A DNA stretch of 64,000 nt. Source: Arthrobacter pullicola (GTDB lineage: Bacteria > Actinomycetota > Actinomycetes > Actinomycetales > Micrococcaceae). Shown piece after piece: positions 49,518-61,275 of this stretch. The stretch lies in the NCBI RefSeq assembly GCF_014836875.1, contig NZ_JACSQC010000001.1, positions 124,001-188,000 on the forward strand, in the 5' to 3' direction. Within the stretch, counting starts at the first letter, position 1. Every line of letters begins with the position of its first letter. The notes beneath the pieces were generated by a model. The model did not search any database, was not told the origin of the DNA, and was given only the letters and a program-made list of their open reading frames with translations. Made by a program: the position numbers and the translations under genes.

Positions 49518-51986
49518 CTAGTCAGCGGTGGACCGCTGTGCCTCTTCGAGGGCCCAGCCGCTGATAAAGGGCGGGTCCTGGCCCTCGTCGCGGGTGTACT
49601 GGCGGCAGCGTTCCCGCTCGTCCTGGAGCCACTGCCGGAAACCGGCCTGCGTGGATCCCAGCGACGGTACGCGGTCCAGCACGTCGATGGCCAATTGGAA
49701 CCGGTCAATCTGGTTCAGCATGGCCATGTCGAACGGCGTGGTGGTGGTGCCCTCCTCCTTGTAGCCGCGCACGTGCAGGTTCCCGTGGTTGGTGCGCCGG
49801 TAGGTCAGCCGGTGGATCAGCCACGGATAGCCGTGGTAGGCGAACACAATGGGCTTGTTCTTCGTGAACAGGGTGTCGAAGTCCCGGTCGGAGAGTCCGT
49901 GCGGGTGCTCGGCGGAGTCCTGGAGCCGCATCAGGTCCACCACATTAACCACCCGGATCCGCAGTCCGGGCAGCCGCTCCTTGAGCAGCGCCGCCGCGGC
50001 CACGGTTTCCAGGGTGGGGACGTCCCCCGCACAGCCCATCACGACGTCGGGATCCGGCTTCGCGCCCGGCCCGCTGTCTTCACTGCCGGCGAAGTCCCAC
50101 ACACCGATACCGCGCTTGACGTGCAGTTTCGCTTCGCCGGGAGCCAGCCACACCGGGGCCGGCTGCTTTCCGGAGATCACCACGTTCACCCGGTTCCGGG
50201 TCCCGAGGATGTGCTGGGCGACGGCCAGCAGGGTGTTCGCATCCGGCGGGAGGTACACCCGGATCACATCGGCTTTCTTGTTGACCACGTGGTCAATGAA
50301 GCCGGGATCCTGGTGCGAGAACCCGTTGTGGTCCTGCTGCCAGACGTGGCTGGAGAGCAGGTAGTTCAACGAGGCGATGGGCTGGCGCCAGGGCAGCTCC
50401 CGGCTGACCTTCAGCCATTTGGCGTGCTGGTTGAACATGGAATCGACAATGTGGACGAAGGCCTCGTAGCAGTTGAACACCCCGTGCCGGCCGGTGAGCA
50501 GGTAACCCTCCAGCCAGCCTTCGCAGAGGTGTTCGCTGAGGACCTCCAGGACCCGGCCGCTGCGGGCCAGGTGTTCGTCCACCGCCTCGATCCGCTGTTG
50601 CCAGACCTTGTCGGTAACGCCATACACCTCCTGCAGCCGGTTCGACGCCGTTTCATCCGGGCCGAAGATGCGGAAGTTTTCCGGGTTCAGCCGGATGATT
50701 TCCGCCAGGTAGCGGCCCAGGTTCAGCATCGGGCTCACCCGTTCACTGCCCGGCTGTGCGGTCTCCACCGCAAAGCCGGCATACTCCGGCAGCCGCAGGT
50801 CACGCAGCAGGTGCCCGCCGTTGGCATACGGTGTGGCACTCATCCGTGCGTCCCCCACCGGAGCAAGGGCAGCCAGCTCTTTGCGCAGCCGGCCATCGCC
50901 GTCGAACAGTTCCTGGGGCCGGTAGGACTGCAGCCATTCCTCGAGCTGTGCCAGATGCTCAGGATTGTCGTGGACCTCGGAGAGCGGAACCTGGTGGGCC
51001 CGCCAGGTTCCTTCGACCTGTTTGCCGTCCACGGTCTGCGGCCCGGTCCAGCCCTTGGGGGAGCGGAAAACGATCATGGGCCAGCGCGGGGCATGCTCCT
51101 CGAAGCCGCCGGCCAGCGGCGCCTCTGCCGGCTTGCTCCCGGTGCGGAAGGGCTCCTGAATGGCCCGGATCTCGGCGAGGCATGTGCTCAGCGCAGCGGC
51201 GAAATCCTCATGCGCGGTCATCACGGCGGCGGGGTCCTCCACGGTGACCACATGGGGGTGGAAACCGTAGCCTTCCAGCAGTTTGAGCAGCTGTGATTCG
51301 GGCATCCGGGCCAGGACCGTGGGGTTGGCGATTTTGTAGCCGTTCAGGTGCAGGATCGGCAGCACCGCACCATCCGCTGCGGGATCCAGGAAGCTGTTCG
51401 AGTGCCAGCTGGCCGCGAGCGGACCGGTTTCTGCCTCACCGTCGCCGATCACCGTGGCAGCGATGAGGTCCGGGTTGTCGAACACGGCGCCGTAGGCGTG
51501 GGCCAGCGAGTAACCAAGCTCTCCGCCTTCATGGATGGAACCCGGAGTCTCCGGGGCAGCGTGGCTGGGGACGCCTCCGGGGTAGGAGAACTGCTTAAAC
51601 AGCGTGCGCATACCCTCCTCCTCCAGGCCCACATGGCTGTAGATCTCGGAGTAGGTGCCCTCCAGCCAGGCGTTGGCAACATTCGCCGGACCGCCGTGTC
51701 CGGGTCCGGTGATGAACAGGAACGGCTGGCCGGATTCGTTGATCAGCCGATTCAGGTGCGCGTAGATAAAGTTCAGGCCGGGCGTGGTTCCCCAGTGGCC
51801 CAGCAGCCGTGCCTTAACGTCAGCTGTTTCCAGCGGACGGCGCAGCAGCGGATTGTCCCGCAGATAGATCTGCCCCGCGGAGAGGTAGTTCGCCGCCCGC
51901 CACCACGCATCAACGCCGTCCAGTTCGGGTTCCGGCGGCACGGCGGTCCCGGCCAGGCGGGTCTGGGGTGTTCCTGTCTCGGTCAT
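49518..51986 (-). CDS. xfp: phosphoketolase (xylulose 5-phosphate / fructose 6-phosphate)
   Basis: Thiamine-diphosphate enzyme that splits xylulose 5-phosphate (and often fructose 6-phosphate) into acetyl phosphate and a triose or tetrose phosphate. 822 aa, full length. Signatures: [50 protein letters not shown] and a C-terminal [15 protein letters not shown]. The ATG at 51986 follows GGGAGGAAA. No acetate kinase or phosphotransacetylase is next to it. It lies 55 bases past ligD. Confidence 0.96.
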   Translation of the reverse strand: MTETGTPQTRLAGTAVPPEPELDGVDAWWRAANYLSAGQIYLRDNPLLRRPLETADVKARLLGHWGTTPGLNFIYAHLNRLINESGQPFLFITGPGHGGPANVANAWLEGTYSEIYSHVGLEEEGMRTLFKQFSYPGGVPSHAAPETPGSIHEGGELGYSLAHAYGAVFDNPDLIAATVIGDGEAETGPLAASWHSNSFLDPAADGAVLPILHLNGYKIANPTVLARMPESQLLKLLEGYGFHPHVVTVEDPAAVMTAHEDFAAALSTCLAEIRAIQEPFRTGSKPAEAPLAGGFEEHAPRWPMIVFRSPKGWTGPQTVDGKQVEGTWRAHQVPLSEVHDNPEHLAQLEEWLQSYRPQELFDGDGRLRKELAALAPVGDARMSATPYANGGHLLRDLRLPEYAGFAVETAQPGSERVSPMLNLGRYLAEIIRLNPENFRIFGPDETASNRLQEVYGVTDKVWQQRIEAVDEHLARSGRVLEVLSEHLCEGWLEGYLLTGRHGVFNCYEAFVHIVDSMFNQHAKWLKVSRELPWRQPIASLNYLLSSHVWQQDHNGFSHQDPGFIDHVVNKKADVIRVYLPPDANTLLAVAQHILGTRNRVNVVISGKQPAPVWLAPGEAKLHVKRGIGVWDFAGSEDSGPGAKPDPDVVMGCAGDVPTLETVAAAALLKERLPGLRIRVVNVVDLMRLQDSAEHPHGLSDRDFDTLFTKNKPIVFAYHGYPWLIHRLTYRRTNHGNLHVRGYKEEGTTTTPFDMAMLNQIDRFQLAIDVLDRVPSLGSTQAGFRQWLQDERERCRQYTRDEGQDPPFISGWALEEAQRSTAD

Positions 51987-52041
51987 GTTGTGCGTTTCCT
52001 CCCGTTGGGGACGTGGATACGGTTTTCGAAACTTCGGGCCC

Positions 52042-54663
52042 CTAGGAATCTGCGGCTTCCGCGGCGTCCGGAACTTCCGGCACGACGTCGGAGGGCCGCT
52101 TGTCCGGCCGCAGCCCGCGCCACACCGGGTGGCGGAGTTTGCCGGTGCCGGTGCGCTCCGCGTAGGTCACCTCGCCAACCAGGACCGGGCGCACCCAGCG
52201 GGCGTCGGAAGCATCGGCCCGGGGAACACCATCCAGCGGCGGTGTTTTACGGCCAAGCTTTTTCAGCCGGGAGCCGACGGAGGCGAGGTCCCGTTCGCTG
52301 AGCCCTGAACCTACCCGGCCGATGTACAACAGGTCTGTCCCCTCCGGGATGGCGACCAGCAGCGAACCAACCTTGTTCGCCCGGTTGCCCTGCCCGGGAC
52401 GCCAACCGACAACCACCACTTCCTGGGTGAGCTGGTTTTTGAGTTTGATCCAGCTGCGGGACCGCTGGCCCGGCGAGTAATCCGAAGCCAAACGCTTGGC
52501 CACCACACCCTCCAGCCCCAGCTCCTTGATGGCAGCCACAGCCTCGTCCATGGAGAGGTCCAGCGCGGGCGGCACCTGGACGTGGCCGTCCGCATCCGCG
52601 GATTCCACTGCCTGTTCCAGGATTTCCCGGCGCTGCTCATAAGTGAGGTCCACCAGGGAGTTGCCATCCAGCCACAGCAGGTCGAAGGCCATGAACTGGA
52701 CGGGGGTCCTGGCGGCAGCCGCCTCGGCGTCCTTGGCCCGGGTCAGGTGCATCCGCGGCTGGAGCAGACCGAAGTCAGGACGTCCGGCCTTGTTCAATGC
52801 CACAATCTCCCCGTCGAGTACCGCCCGTTCGCCGTTCAGCCGTTCCCCCAGCTCCTGCAGCTCGGGGTAGGCGGTGGTCATGTCGTTTCCGTTCCGGCTG
52901 ATCAGCCGGGTCCCTTCCGGGGTGACTTCGGCGATGGCCCGCACCCCGTCCCATTTCATTTCGAACGCCCACTCGGCGTCGTCGTTCACGTCCGCCCGCG
53001 TGCCCAGGGTGGCGAACATCGGCTTCAGCGGGGGCATCCCGGAGTCCCGGATGTCCTGCTTCACCGCCGCTGCGTCCGGCAGCGGCAGGGGTTCCGGGCG
53101 GGATTTCGCGGCGGCGGAGGCCGTCTTCACCGGAGTTTCTTCCGGAGACTTCTGTTCCTGCTGTTTTCCGCCGCGGGTGGCGGCGCTCTTCGGGGCATCG
53201 GAGTGATCCGCCGGCCGCTGGTCCTTCATCAGGTGCAGCAGCCAGTTGCTCTTTCCATCCTCGCCGCCGGTATGGATGAAGGCGAAGCGCCGGTGGGCCG
53301 AACCATCCCGCGCCAGTCCGCCGTCGGGCTGGCCGTGCACTGTGACTATCACTTCCTTGTCCGGCCGCCATTTCTCCGTCTCGTAGGTGCCGTGGTCCCA
53401 GATGGTTACTTCTCCGGCCCCGTATTCGCCCTTCGGGATGGTGCCCTCAAAACCGCCGTAGTCCAGCGGATGGTCTTCGGTCTGCACGGCCAGGTGATTC
53501 TTGGCCGGAGTGGTCGGCGGCCCTTTGGGCACGGCCCAGGAGACCAGCACACCGTCCCGCTCCAGCCGGAAGTCCCAGTGCAGGCGGCGGGCGTGGTGCT
53601 CCTGGATGACAAAGCTGTTGCCGTCCCCTTCCACTGCCACCGGCTCGTGCGGGACGGGTTCGGGGGTTTTCGCGGCGTCCCGCATGCTGCGGTATTTGTG
53701 CAGCCTGTCCTGCGGCGGTCCACCGTCTTCCGCGGGGAAGGCAGCGGCGTCCGCCTCCCCGCCGTGCATGCCCGCAAGTGGGTCACCGATCTCCTCCACC
53801 CGTTTCAGCACCTGTTCGTAGGTCAGCTGCTCCAGCGCCGGATCCTCCAGTTCCTCCCAGGTACGGGGCGCCGCAACCATGGGCTGGAACCGCCCGCGCA
53901 GCGAATATGGGCAGATTGTGGTCTTGTTCGCGTTGTTCTGGCTCCAGTCCACCAGGACCTTGCCTTTGCGCAGGGCCTTTTTCATGTCACTGACCACCAG
54001 GTCGGGATGGTCGGCTTCCAGCGCCCTGGCCAGTTCGTGTGCCACGGCACTGACCTCCTCCGACGTTTGCTTTTGGTCCAGTGCGGCATAGAGATGGATA
54101 CCCTTGGAGCCACTGGTAACCGGCCGGGGGTCCAGGCCCATATCGGTCAGGATTCCGCGGGCCAGCCGTGCCACTTCCGCACACTCGGCCAGGGACGCGC
54201 CGTCCCCGGGGTCAAGGTCCAGGACCAGGCGGTCGGGATTCTGCCGGGCGCCGCGTGGACCGAACCGCCACTGCGGGACGTGGATTTCCAAGGCGGCCAG
54301 CTGCGCCAGCCAGGTCAGCGTGGCCAAGTCGTTGACCAGGGGATAAACGCTCGCATGGTCCTTATGTTTGATCGCGTAGCGTTTCACCCAGCTGGGAGCG
54401 GAATCGTCAATGTTCTTCTGGAAGAACACTTCTCCGGGTTTCGCGGGGGTCCCGACGCCGTTGACCCACCGCTTGCGGGTCGCGGGACGGTTCCGGGCAT
54501 ACGGGACCATCACTTCGGCGATGGCAGCGTAGTAGGACAGCACATCTGCCTTGGTGGTTCCGGTTTCCGGGTAGAGCACCTTGTCCAGCGACGTCAGGCG
54601 CAGGCGGTGTCCGTCCACATTGACCGTTTCCCGCTGCTGCGGGCCCGTTCCCGTTCTCGCCAT
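52042..54663 (-). CDS. ligD: ATP-dependent DNA ligase LigD (polymerase-phosphoesterase-ligase)
   Basis: Non-homologous end-joining enzyme of 873 aa. Order: polymerase/primase domain (about residues 15-300, with LDLDPGDG metal-binding Asp residues), phosphoesterase domain (about 345-520, [13 protein letters not shown] and [13 protein letters not shown]), then ATP ligase (about 555-873) with the adenylated Lys570 in FEMKWDGVR. The start ATG at 54663 follows AGGGGGC; longer frames would run into a divergent gene. Ku is not in the window. The polymerase-first order differs from the Pseudomonas ligase-first type. Confidence 0.95.
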   Translation of the reverse strand: MARTGTGPQQRETVNVDGHRLRLTSLDKVLYPETGTTKADVLSYYAAIAEVMVPYARNRPATRKRWVNGVGTPAKPGEVFFQKNIDDSAPSWVKRYAIKHKDHASVYPLVNDLATLTWLAQLAALEIHVPQWRFGPRGARQNPDRLVLDLDPGDGASLAECAEVARLARGILTDMGLDPRPVTSGSKGIHLYAALDQKQTSEEVSAVAHELARALEADHPDLVVSDMKKALRKGKVLVDWSQNNANKTTICPYSLRGRFQPMVAAPRTWEELEDPALEQLTYEQVLKRVEEIGDPLAGMHGGEADAAAFPAEDGGPPQDRLHKYRSMRDAAKTPEPVPHEPVAVEGDGNSFVIQEHHARRLHWDFRLERDGVLVSWAVPKGPPTTPAKNHLAVQTEDHPLDYGGFEGTIPKGEYGAGEVTIWDHGTYETEKWRPDKEVIVTVHGQPDGGLARDGSAHRRFAFIHTGGEDGKSNWLLHLMKDQRPADHSDAPKSAATRGGKQQEQKSPEETPVKTASAAAKSRPEPLPLPDAAAVKQDIRDSGMPPLKPMFATLGTRADVNDDAEWAFEMKWDGVRAIAEVTPEGTRLISRNGNDMTTAYPELQELGERLNGERAVLDGEIVALNKAGRPDFGLLQPRMHLTRAKDAEAAAARTPVQFMAFDLLWLDGNSLVDLTYEQRREILEQAVESADADGHVQVPPALDLSMDEAVAAIKELGLEGVVAKRLASDYSPGQRSRSWIKLKNQLTQEVVVVGWRPGQGNRANKVGSLLVAIPEGTDLLYIGRVGSGLSERDLASVGSRLKKLGRKTPPLDGVPRADASDARWVRPVLVGEVTYAERTGTGKLRHPVWRGLRPDKRPSDVVPEVPDAAEAADS

Positions 54664-54796
54664 GCCCCCTAGTCTTACCGGGGTTGGCACCCAAACGCCA
54701 GTAGACATCAGCATGCTTACAAAATGTTGCAGCCGTTTTCCCCGCTGGAACAGCGGCAGACCCACGCCCCCCTGCCACGGTGTGTATGTTGGGAAA

Positions 54797-56284
54797 ATGA
54801 CTGATGTGCAGCGGGTCCTGGTTACCGGCGCCACCGGGTACATCGGCGGGCGGCTGGTGCCCCTGCTGCTGGCGGACGGCCATACCGTCCGGGTACTGGT
54901 CCGGTCCCCGGAGAAACTCAATGACGTTCCCTGGCATGACGATGTCGAAATCGTGAAGGGGGACCTGTCCGACGCAGAATCAGTGGAATCGGCCTTCCAA
55001 GACGTGGACACGGTGTACTTCCTGGTCCATTCGATGGCCTCGGGGAAGGGATTCGCTGCCCAGGAGGAGGCGATCGCCCGGAATGTGGCGGACGCAGCCG
55101 AACGGGCCGGCGTAAAACGCATCGTTTACCTGGGCGGTCTCCACCCGGACTCCGGGGAGCTCTCACCCCACATGGCCTCGCGGACCGCCGTGGGAAGAAT
55201 CCTCCTGGACGGCGCGGTACCGGCGGTCGTCTTCCAAGCCGGGGTGGTGATCGGCTCCGGCTCCGCATCCTTCGAGATGATCCGGCACCTGACCGAAACC
55301 CTTCCCGTGATGCCGGCCCCCAGCTGGGTCCGCCGCCGGATCGAACCGATTGCCGTCCGGGACGTCCTGCACTATCTGACCCGCGCCGTCGACCTCCCCG
55401 ACGGAATGAACCGCACCTTCGACATCGGGGACCGGGAGGTACTGGAGTACGCGGACATCATGAACGGTTACGCCGAGGTGGCGGGCCTCCCCCGCCGCCG
55501 GATCTACGCCCTGCCGCTGCCCGCTCCCAAACTGGCCGGCCTGTGGGTGGCACTGGTGACCCCCATCCCGCTCTCCATGTCCCGGCCCCTGGTCGAATCA
55601 CTGCAGCATGACGCAGTCGCCAAGGAAAGGGACATCGACGGGTACATTCCCGCCCCGGAAGGCGGACTGACCAACTACCACGACGCCGTGGCCCGGGCCC
55701 TGGGCAAGGAGGCCCGCGGCGAGGTGGAAACCACCTGGGCCAGCGCCTCCAGCGCGGCGGACCTGGCGTCGGAACCCCTGCCTTCGGACCCCGACTGGGC
55801 GGGACAGACCGTCTACGTGGACCAACGCCGGCGCCGCTCCGCCGTCGACCCGGCGCATGTCTGGCAGGTTATCGAAGGCATCGGCGGCAAGAACGGGTGG
55901 TACTCGCTGCCCATGGCGTGGGCCATCCGGGGCGTACTGGATAAGACCGTGGGCGGTGCCGGGCTCACGCGCGGACGCCGCAATCCGGCAACCCTCCTGA
56001 CCGGCGATGTTGTGGACTGGTGGCGGGTCGAGCTGTTGGAACGCGGCACCCTGCTGCGCCTGCGGGCGGAAATGCGGGTTCCCGGCAAGGCCTGGCTGGA
56101 GCTGCGGGTGGATCCCGACGGCGGCGGCAGCGTCTACAGCCAGCGCGCCATCTATTTCCCCCGCGGCCTGCTGGGACGGCTGTATTGGTGGCTGATCTAC
56201 CCCTTCCATGGGCTCATCTTCCCGTCCATGGCCAAGAACATCACCCGGCAGGCAGCCCGGCTCGCGGAGCAGGACGCAGGATAG
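54797..56284 (+). CDS. SDR family oxidoreductase with DUF2867 domain
   Basis: 495 aa. The N-terminal half is an NmrA/atypical-SDR NAD(P)-binding domain (VLVTGATGYIGGRLVPLLL at residues about 7-25, then VYFLVHSM). The C-terminal half matches the DUF2867 polyketide-cyclase-like fold (LHLRAEMRVPG-type and PRGLLGRLYWWLIYPFH). The substrate is unknown. The start ATG at 54797 sits 133 bases from the divergent ligD start. Alone in its transcript or with the L,D-transpeptidase 88 bases on. Confidence 0.87.
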   Translation: MTDVQRVLVTGATGYIGGRLVPLLLADGHTVRVLVRSPEKLNDVPWHDDVEIVKGDLSDAESVESAFQDVDTVYFLVHSMASGKGFAAQEEAIARNVADAAERAGVKRIVYLGGLHPDSGELSPHMASRTAVGRILLDGAVPAVVFQAGVVIGSGSASFEMIRHLTETLPVMPAPSWVRRRIEPIAVRDVLHYLTRAVDLPDGMNRTFDIGDREVLEYADIMNGYAEVAGLPRRRIYALPLPAPKLAGLWVALVTPIPLSMSRPLVESLQHDAVAKERDIDGYIPAPEGGLTNYHDAVARALGKEARGEVETTWASASSAADLASEPLPSDPDWAGQTVYVDQRRRRSAVDPAHVWQVIEGIGGKNGWYSLPMAWAIRGVLDKTVGGAGLTRGRRNPATLLTGDVVDWWRVELLERGTLLRLRAEMRVPGKAWLELRVDPDGGGSVYSQRAIYFPRGLLGRLYWWLIYPFHGLIFPSMAKNITRQAARLAEQDAG

Positions 56285-56372
56285 GACCGACTCCGGATAA
56301 GCGCACAATGAGGCAGGTTGGCTGACGTAGGATAACTTCAGCCGGACAAGAACGCAGGGGAAGAATCGAATC

Positions 56373-57608
56373 GTGCAGGAAAAGAGCAACCGTAAGCGGT
56401 GGATAGCCCTGGCCGCAGCGGCAGCAGCGCTGGTGGTTGGCGGCGCAGTGGGTGTAGCCGTTGCCAGCGGCGCTTTCGAGGGCGGGAGTTCCTCCGCCCA
56501 GACGCCTGGACCTTCCTCCCCGCCCAGTGAACCCGCGGCCCCGGCGGTCCCCGTGGAGTTCACTGCCGAACCCGCAGACCAAGCCGTCGAGGTCAACCCC
56601 ATCACGGTGCCCACGCTTAAGGTCGAGCACGGGACCATCGATTCCGTGAGCCTGGTGTCCAGCGGCGGCACCAAGGTCACCGGTGACCTGACAGGCGCGA
56701 AGACCGAATGGTCGGCGGCTGAACCCCTGGCGTTCAACACGGAGTACACCTTCGAGTTCACCCTCGCCGATGCCAGCGGCAAGACCACCACTGCGTCACA
56801 GACTTTCCACACCGTGACGCCGCCGCATGAAGCCAACGCCTTTATGGGCCCGGTGGACAAGTCGGTTGTCGGCGTTGGGCATCCCATTGAGATCAAGTTC
56901 AGCGAGCCGGTCACCAATAAGACCGCCGTCGAAGAAGCCATCACCATCACCAGCTCCGCCACCCAGACGGGCGCCTTCTACTGGATCACGGACAACTGGG
57001 TCCGCTACCGCCCGGAGACCTTCTGGGAACCGAATTCCACAGTCACCGTGGATATGAAGCTCTTCGGCGTGGATTTCGGCAACTCAATGATCGGCAACTT
57101 CAACGAGACGCGCACATTCACGGTGCACAACAGCAGGGTCGCCGTCGTCGACAACCTGACCAAGACCATGCAGGTCTTCATTGACGGACAGCTGACCAGG
57201 ACCTTCCCCGTAACCCTCGGCGACGAGCAATGGCCCTCGCCGAGCGGCTATCAGGTGGTGATGAGCCAGCACGCGACACTGCCCTTCCGGGCGGAGAGTA
57301 TCGGCCTGAAACCCGGCGACCCGGACTACTACGAGCCCTTCGATGCGTCCTGGGCCAGCCGGCTCACCAACGGGGGTGTGTTCGTCCATCAGGCGCTGCC
57401 GGGCGCAATGGGTGCCCTCGGCGTCATTAACGTCTCCCACGGCTGCGTCGGAATGTCTCCCGAAGGCGCGAAGTACTTCTATGACACGTTCGAACCGGGG
57501 GATCTGGTGCAGGTCCTGAATACCGGGGTTGGTCCGGCAGCTGTGTGGGACGGTTACGGCGACTGGAATATTCCCTGGACGGAATACTCCACTCAGCCCA
57601 AGGCCTAG
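56373..57608 (+). CDS. L,D-transpeptidase with Ig-like domains
   Basis: Makes 3-3 cross-links in peptidoglycan or attaches proteins to it. 411 aa. N-terminal membrane anchor (residues about 8-30), a Ser/Pro/Ala linker, two Ig-like domains (about 55-150 and 150-250), then the YkuD catalytic domain. The catalytic motif INVSHGCVGMSPEGA contains Cys358. It resembles mycobacterial LdtMt2 in layout. GTG start at 56373. The stop shares CTAG with the convergent small gene. Confidence 0.93.
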   Translation: MQEKSNRKRWIALAAAAAALVVGGAVGVAVASGAFEGGSSSAQTPGPSSPPSEPAAPAVPVEFTAEPADQAVEVNPITVPTLKVEHGTIDSVSLVSSGGTKVTGDLTGAKTEWSAAEPLAFNTEYTFEFTLADASGKTTTASQTFHTVTPPHEANAFMGPVDKSVVGVGHPIEIKFSEPVTNKTAVEEAITITSSATQTGAFYWITDNWVRYRPETFWEPNSTVTVDMKLFGVDFGNSMIGNFNETRTFTVHNSRVAVVDNLTKTMQVFIDGQLTRTFPVTLGDEQWPSPSGYQVVMSQHATLPFRAESIGLKPGDPDYYEPFDASWASRLTNGGVFVHQALPGAMGALGVINVSHGCVGMSPEGAKYFYDTFEPGDLVQVLNTGVGPAAVWDGYGDWNIPWTEYSTQPKA

Positions 57609-57826
57609 TCCCGGCGGCGCCCAAACACGAAATACGAGAGGGGGCCAACGAAGTTCACTGCGCAGGCAGCACTCCACGCCGCCCGCGAACCGCGGACCTC
57701 GCTCCTGGGCCGGCGCCAGATATCCACCAGGGCAGCGCCTGCCAGCAGGAACTGGACGGCGGAGAGGATTCCCAGGCCCTTCTTTTGCTCCGAGCTGAGG
57801 TCTTTGAGGGACGTTTTCTTACTCAT
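57605..57826 (-). CDS. small membrane protein (PLDc_N-like)
   Basis: 73 aa. A short charged N-terminus precedes two membrane segments (about residues 20-38 and 50-68); the order looks like the phospholipase-D N-terminal (PLDc_N) membrane domain found as a stand-alone protein. The sequence ends VGPLSYFVFGRRRD, and GPLSYFxFGRR is common in that family. The ATG at 57826 follows AAGGAGA. Function unknown. Confidence 0.8.
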   Translation of the reverse strand: MSKKTSLKDLSSEQKKGLGILSAVQFLLAGAALVDIWRRPRSEVRGSRAAWSAACAVNFVGPLSYFVFGRRRD

Positions 57827-57875
57827 GGGTTCTCCTTGTTGCAGTCTGATGAGCTGATTAGATCAGGGTGCCTGG

Positions 57876-58310
57876 TCAGCGGCCCGTGCGGAGCTTGAAA
57901 ACCTGCATCTGTTCGAGGACAAGCTGGACGACTGCGGTAAGGACCCCCAGGTTGATCAGGTTCGGGGCCGCGTAGCGCAGTCTCTGGCTCCACGGCTCAG
58001 TCATGTAGCCGTAGGAGTTCGGTTGAAGATAGGAAGGCTCGGGCGGAAAGATCAGGTCCGCGAAAAACCCGAACAACCCCAATGCCACCAGCCCGCCGGC
58101 CATCGCCCAGATCAGTGTCCGGTATCTGCGCTGCCGCAGCTCCAGGTCCGCCCAGACCTGGGGTGCGGCTCCCGGCTGGTGCTGCGGGGCATCGCTGATT
58201 TCCACCACCTGTGGCGCCTCATCGATGATGTCCCGGAAACCCCCGTCACTGCCGCCGCGCTGGTAGGCCTGGTCGTACCGCGGATCGAATTCACTTCGCT
58301 TGCTGGTCAA
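57876..58310 (-). CDS. small membrane protein, function unknown
   Basis: About 144 aa. Residues about 62-83 and 115-134 are membrane segments; the N-terminal half is hydrophilic and Asp/Gln-rich. I do not recognise a family. The start is uncertain: a TTG at 58310 gives LTSKRSEFDPRYDQAYQRGG, and no ATG or GTG is suitable; a much weaker TTG at 58439 is upstream. The ribosome-binding site is weak for both. It follows the chloroperoxidase-like gene on the same strand after 155 bases. Confidence 0.55.
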   Translation of the reverse strand: MTSKRSEFDPRYDQAYQRGGSDGGFRDIIDEAPQVVEISDAPQHQPGAAPQVWADLELRQRRYRTLIWAMAGGLVALGLFGFFADLIFPPEPSYLQPNSYGYMTEPWSQRLRYAAPNLINLGVLTAVVQLVLEQMQVFKLRTGR

Positions 58311-58465
58311 GGTGCAGCCATCCCATTCTTCGTGCGGGCGTGGGCGGTCGAGGCGGCGGGCGCCAAAGCCACCTCGGCACCCGCCGTCGTCCGCCCCTGC
58401 CCTCCCCCCATTGATGCAGCAAACTGTAACCGATCCCAAGCCGCCGGACCCGGGAGGGCGGTTCC

Positions 58466-59963
<1,498 letters not shown>

Positions 59964-60031
59964 GGCACTCCTTTCGGACGTTCTGCCGGGAAGTCCCCTC
60001 CCTTCAACCTATCCGTTCCCCCGGTCCGGCG

Positions 60032-60505
60032 TTAAGGCAGGGCACCGGTCCGGCTGACCAGGAGGTTCTCATGCAGCTGCTCCCAGCCCTCGGCAGCTAT
60101 GTCGTTCCTTCCGGCGTAGCCGTCCACCACCAGGGCTGCTCCGGCGCCCGGCGCGGTGCTGCTGACCACCAAGCCGCTTGCCAGTCCGCCGCTGCAGCCG
60201 GCAGACCAGCTTTGATCCCGGTCTTCGAACACTGTCACCAGGCAATGATCGGTGCTGCTGCGGGACACGTAGTAGCGCGCAGTGCCCGCGGAGGCCAGGT
60301 ACCGGACCTCATCACCGCCGGCCTCCAGCCTCACCCAGCTGGGAAGCGTGTCCTGCTCGCCGGCCTCGGACTCAAATATGGCGAATGGCGGCGGCGGTGC
60401 TGAGCAACCGCCCAGCAGCAGTCCAGCCGCTGCCGCCAGGGCCGTCCAAGCAGCGGCGGGCCTTTTCCGCCGTTTGTGCGCACCCAGCAGCTGTGATGTC
60501 CCCAT
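60032..60505 (-). CDS. hypothetical lipoprotein
   Basis: 157 aa. A long basic N-terminus precedes a hydrophobic stretch and lipobox LLLGGCSA, so it is exported and lipidated at about Cys34. The rest is a small beta-rich domain with two Cys residues that could form a disulfide. No family recognised. GGGGGAG precedes the ATG. Confidence 0.7.
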   Translation of the reverse strand: MGTSQLLGAHKRRKRPAAAWTALAAAAGLLLGGCSAPPPPFAIFESEAGEQDTLPSWVRLEAGGDEVRYLASAGTARYYVSRSSTDHCLVTVFEDRDQSWSAGCSGGLASGLVVSSTAPGAGAALVVDGYAGRNDIAAEGWEQLHENLLVSRTGALP

Positions 60506-60592
60506 GTCCTGCTCCCCCGGTTTTTGTGGCCTGCAGCGGCCGCAGATTACCGGGAGACTACCACCCTTCCGCCACCGTTCTCCGGAACCCGG

Positions 60593-61213
60593 TCACGGGG
60601 AGCTGACAACCAGGCTGAGTGCCAGGACCACCATAAATACGCCGATGGCCACGTCCAGGATCCGCCAGGCCGAGGGCCGGGCAAATACGGGTGCGAGCAG
60701 GCGTGCCCCGAAACCAAGTGCGCTGAACCACAGGGTGCTGGCCGCGACGGCTCCGGCCGCGAATACCCACCGGCCGTCAGGGCCGTGGGAGGAGGCCAGG
60801 GAGCCCAGAAGCACCACGGTGTCCAGGTACACGTGCGGATTAAGCCAGGTCAGGCTCAGGCAGGTGAGGATCGCCGCGGCAAGCGTGCCCCGGCCTCCGC
60901 CCGTTGCCTCCAGGGCGGCCGGCCGAAGGGCACGTTTGAAGGACAGCACCGCATAAGCCAGCAGGAAGGCAGCACCGGCCCAGCGGATGGCATCCAGGGC
61001 CAGCGGTGCGGTTTCCGCGAGTTTCCCAATCCCAGCCGTACCCAGCAGGATCAGCACGGCGTCGCTGAGGATGCAGACGGCGAGGACCGGGAGCAGGTAC
61101 TCCCGGCGAATACCCTGCCGGAGCACAAAGGCGTTCTGCGCACCGATTGCGATGATGAGGGCCAGGCCGCTGCCCAGGCCGGTGAAGAAGGGGGACAAAT
61201 CCAATGGGGTCAC
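60593..61213 (-). CDS. LysE/ArgO family amino-acid exporter
   Basis: Exports basic amino acids (lysine, arginine). 206 aa, six membrane segments. LALIIAIGAQNAFVLRQGIRREY in TM1-2 is the LysE/ArgO hallmark, and LTWLNPHVYLDTVVLLG matches the middle. GTG start at 61213. It faces the LysG-type regulator across 62 bases, the classic lysE-lysG divergent pair. Confidence 0.93.
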   Translation of the reverse strand: MTPLDLSPFFTGLGSGLALIIAIGAQNAFVLRQGIRREYLLPVLAVCILSDAVLILLGTAGIGKLAETAPLALDAIRWAGAAFLLAYAVLSFKRALRPAALEATGGGRGTLAAAILTCLSLTWLNPHVYLDTVVLLGSLASSHGPDGRWVFAAGAVAASTLWFSALGFGARLLAPVFARPSAWRILDVAIGVFMVVLALSLVVSSP

Positions 61214-61250
61214 CCTTCGACGCTAGGCGGTGACGTTCCCATGAATCCAG

Positions 61251-61274
61251 CTAAATCTTCTAACGAAAGTTTAG
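61251..61274. promoter_or_regulatory. candidate operator between lysE and lysG
   Basis: CTAAA and TTTAG form inverted ends of a 24-base element (inner bases are imperfect). It sits two bases before the GTG of the regulator and 37 bases from the lysE start. This is where a LysG/ArgP box is expected. Confidence 0.4.
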
Positions 61275-61275
61275 A

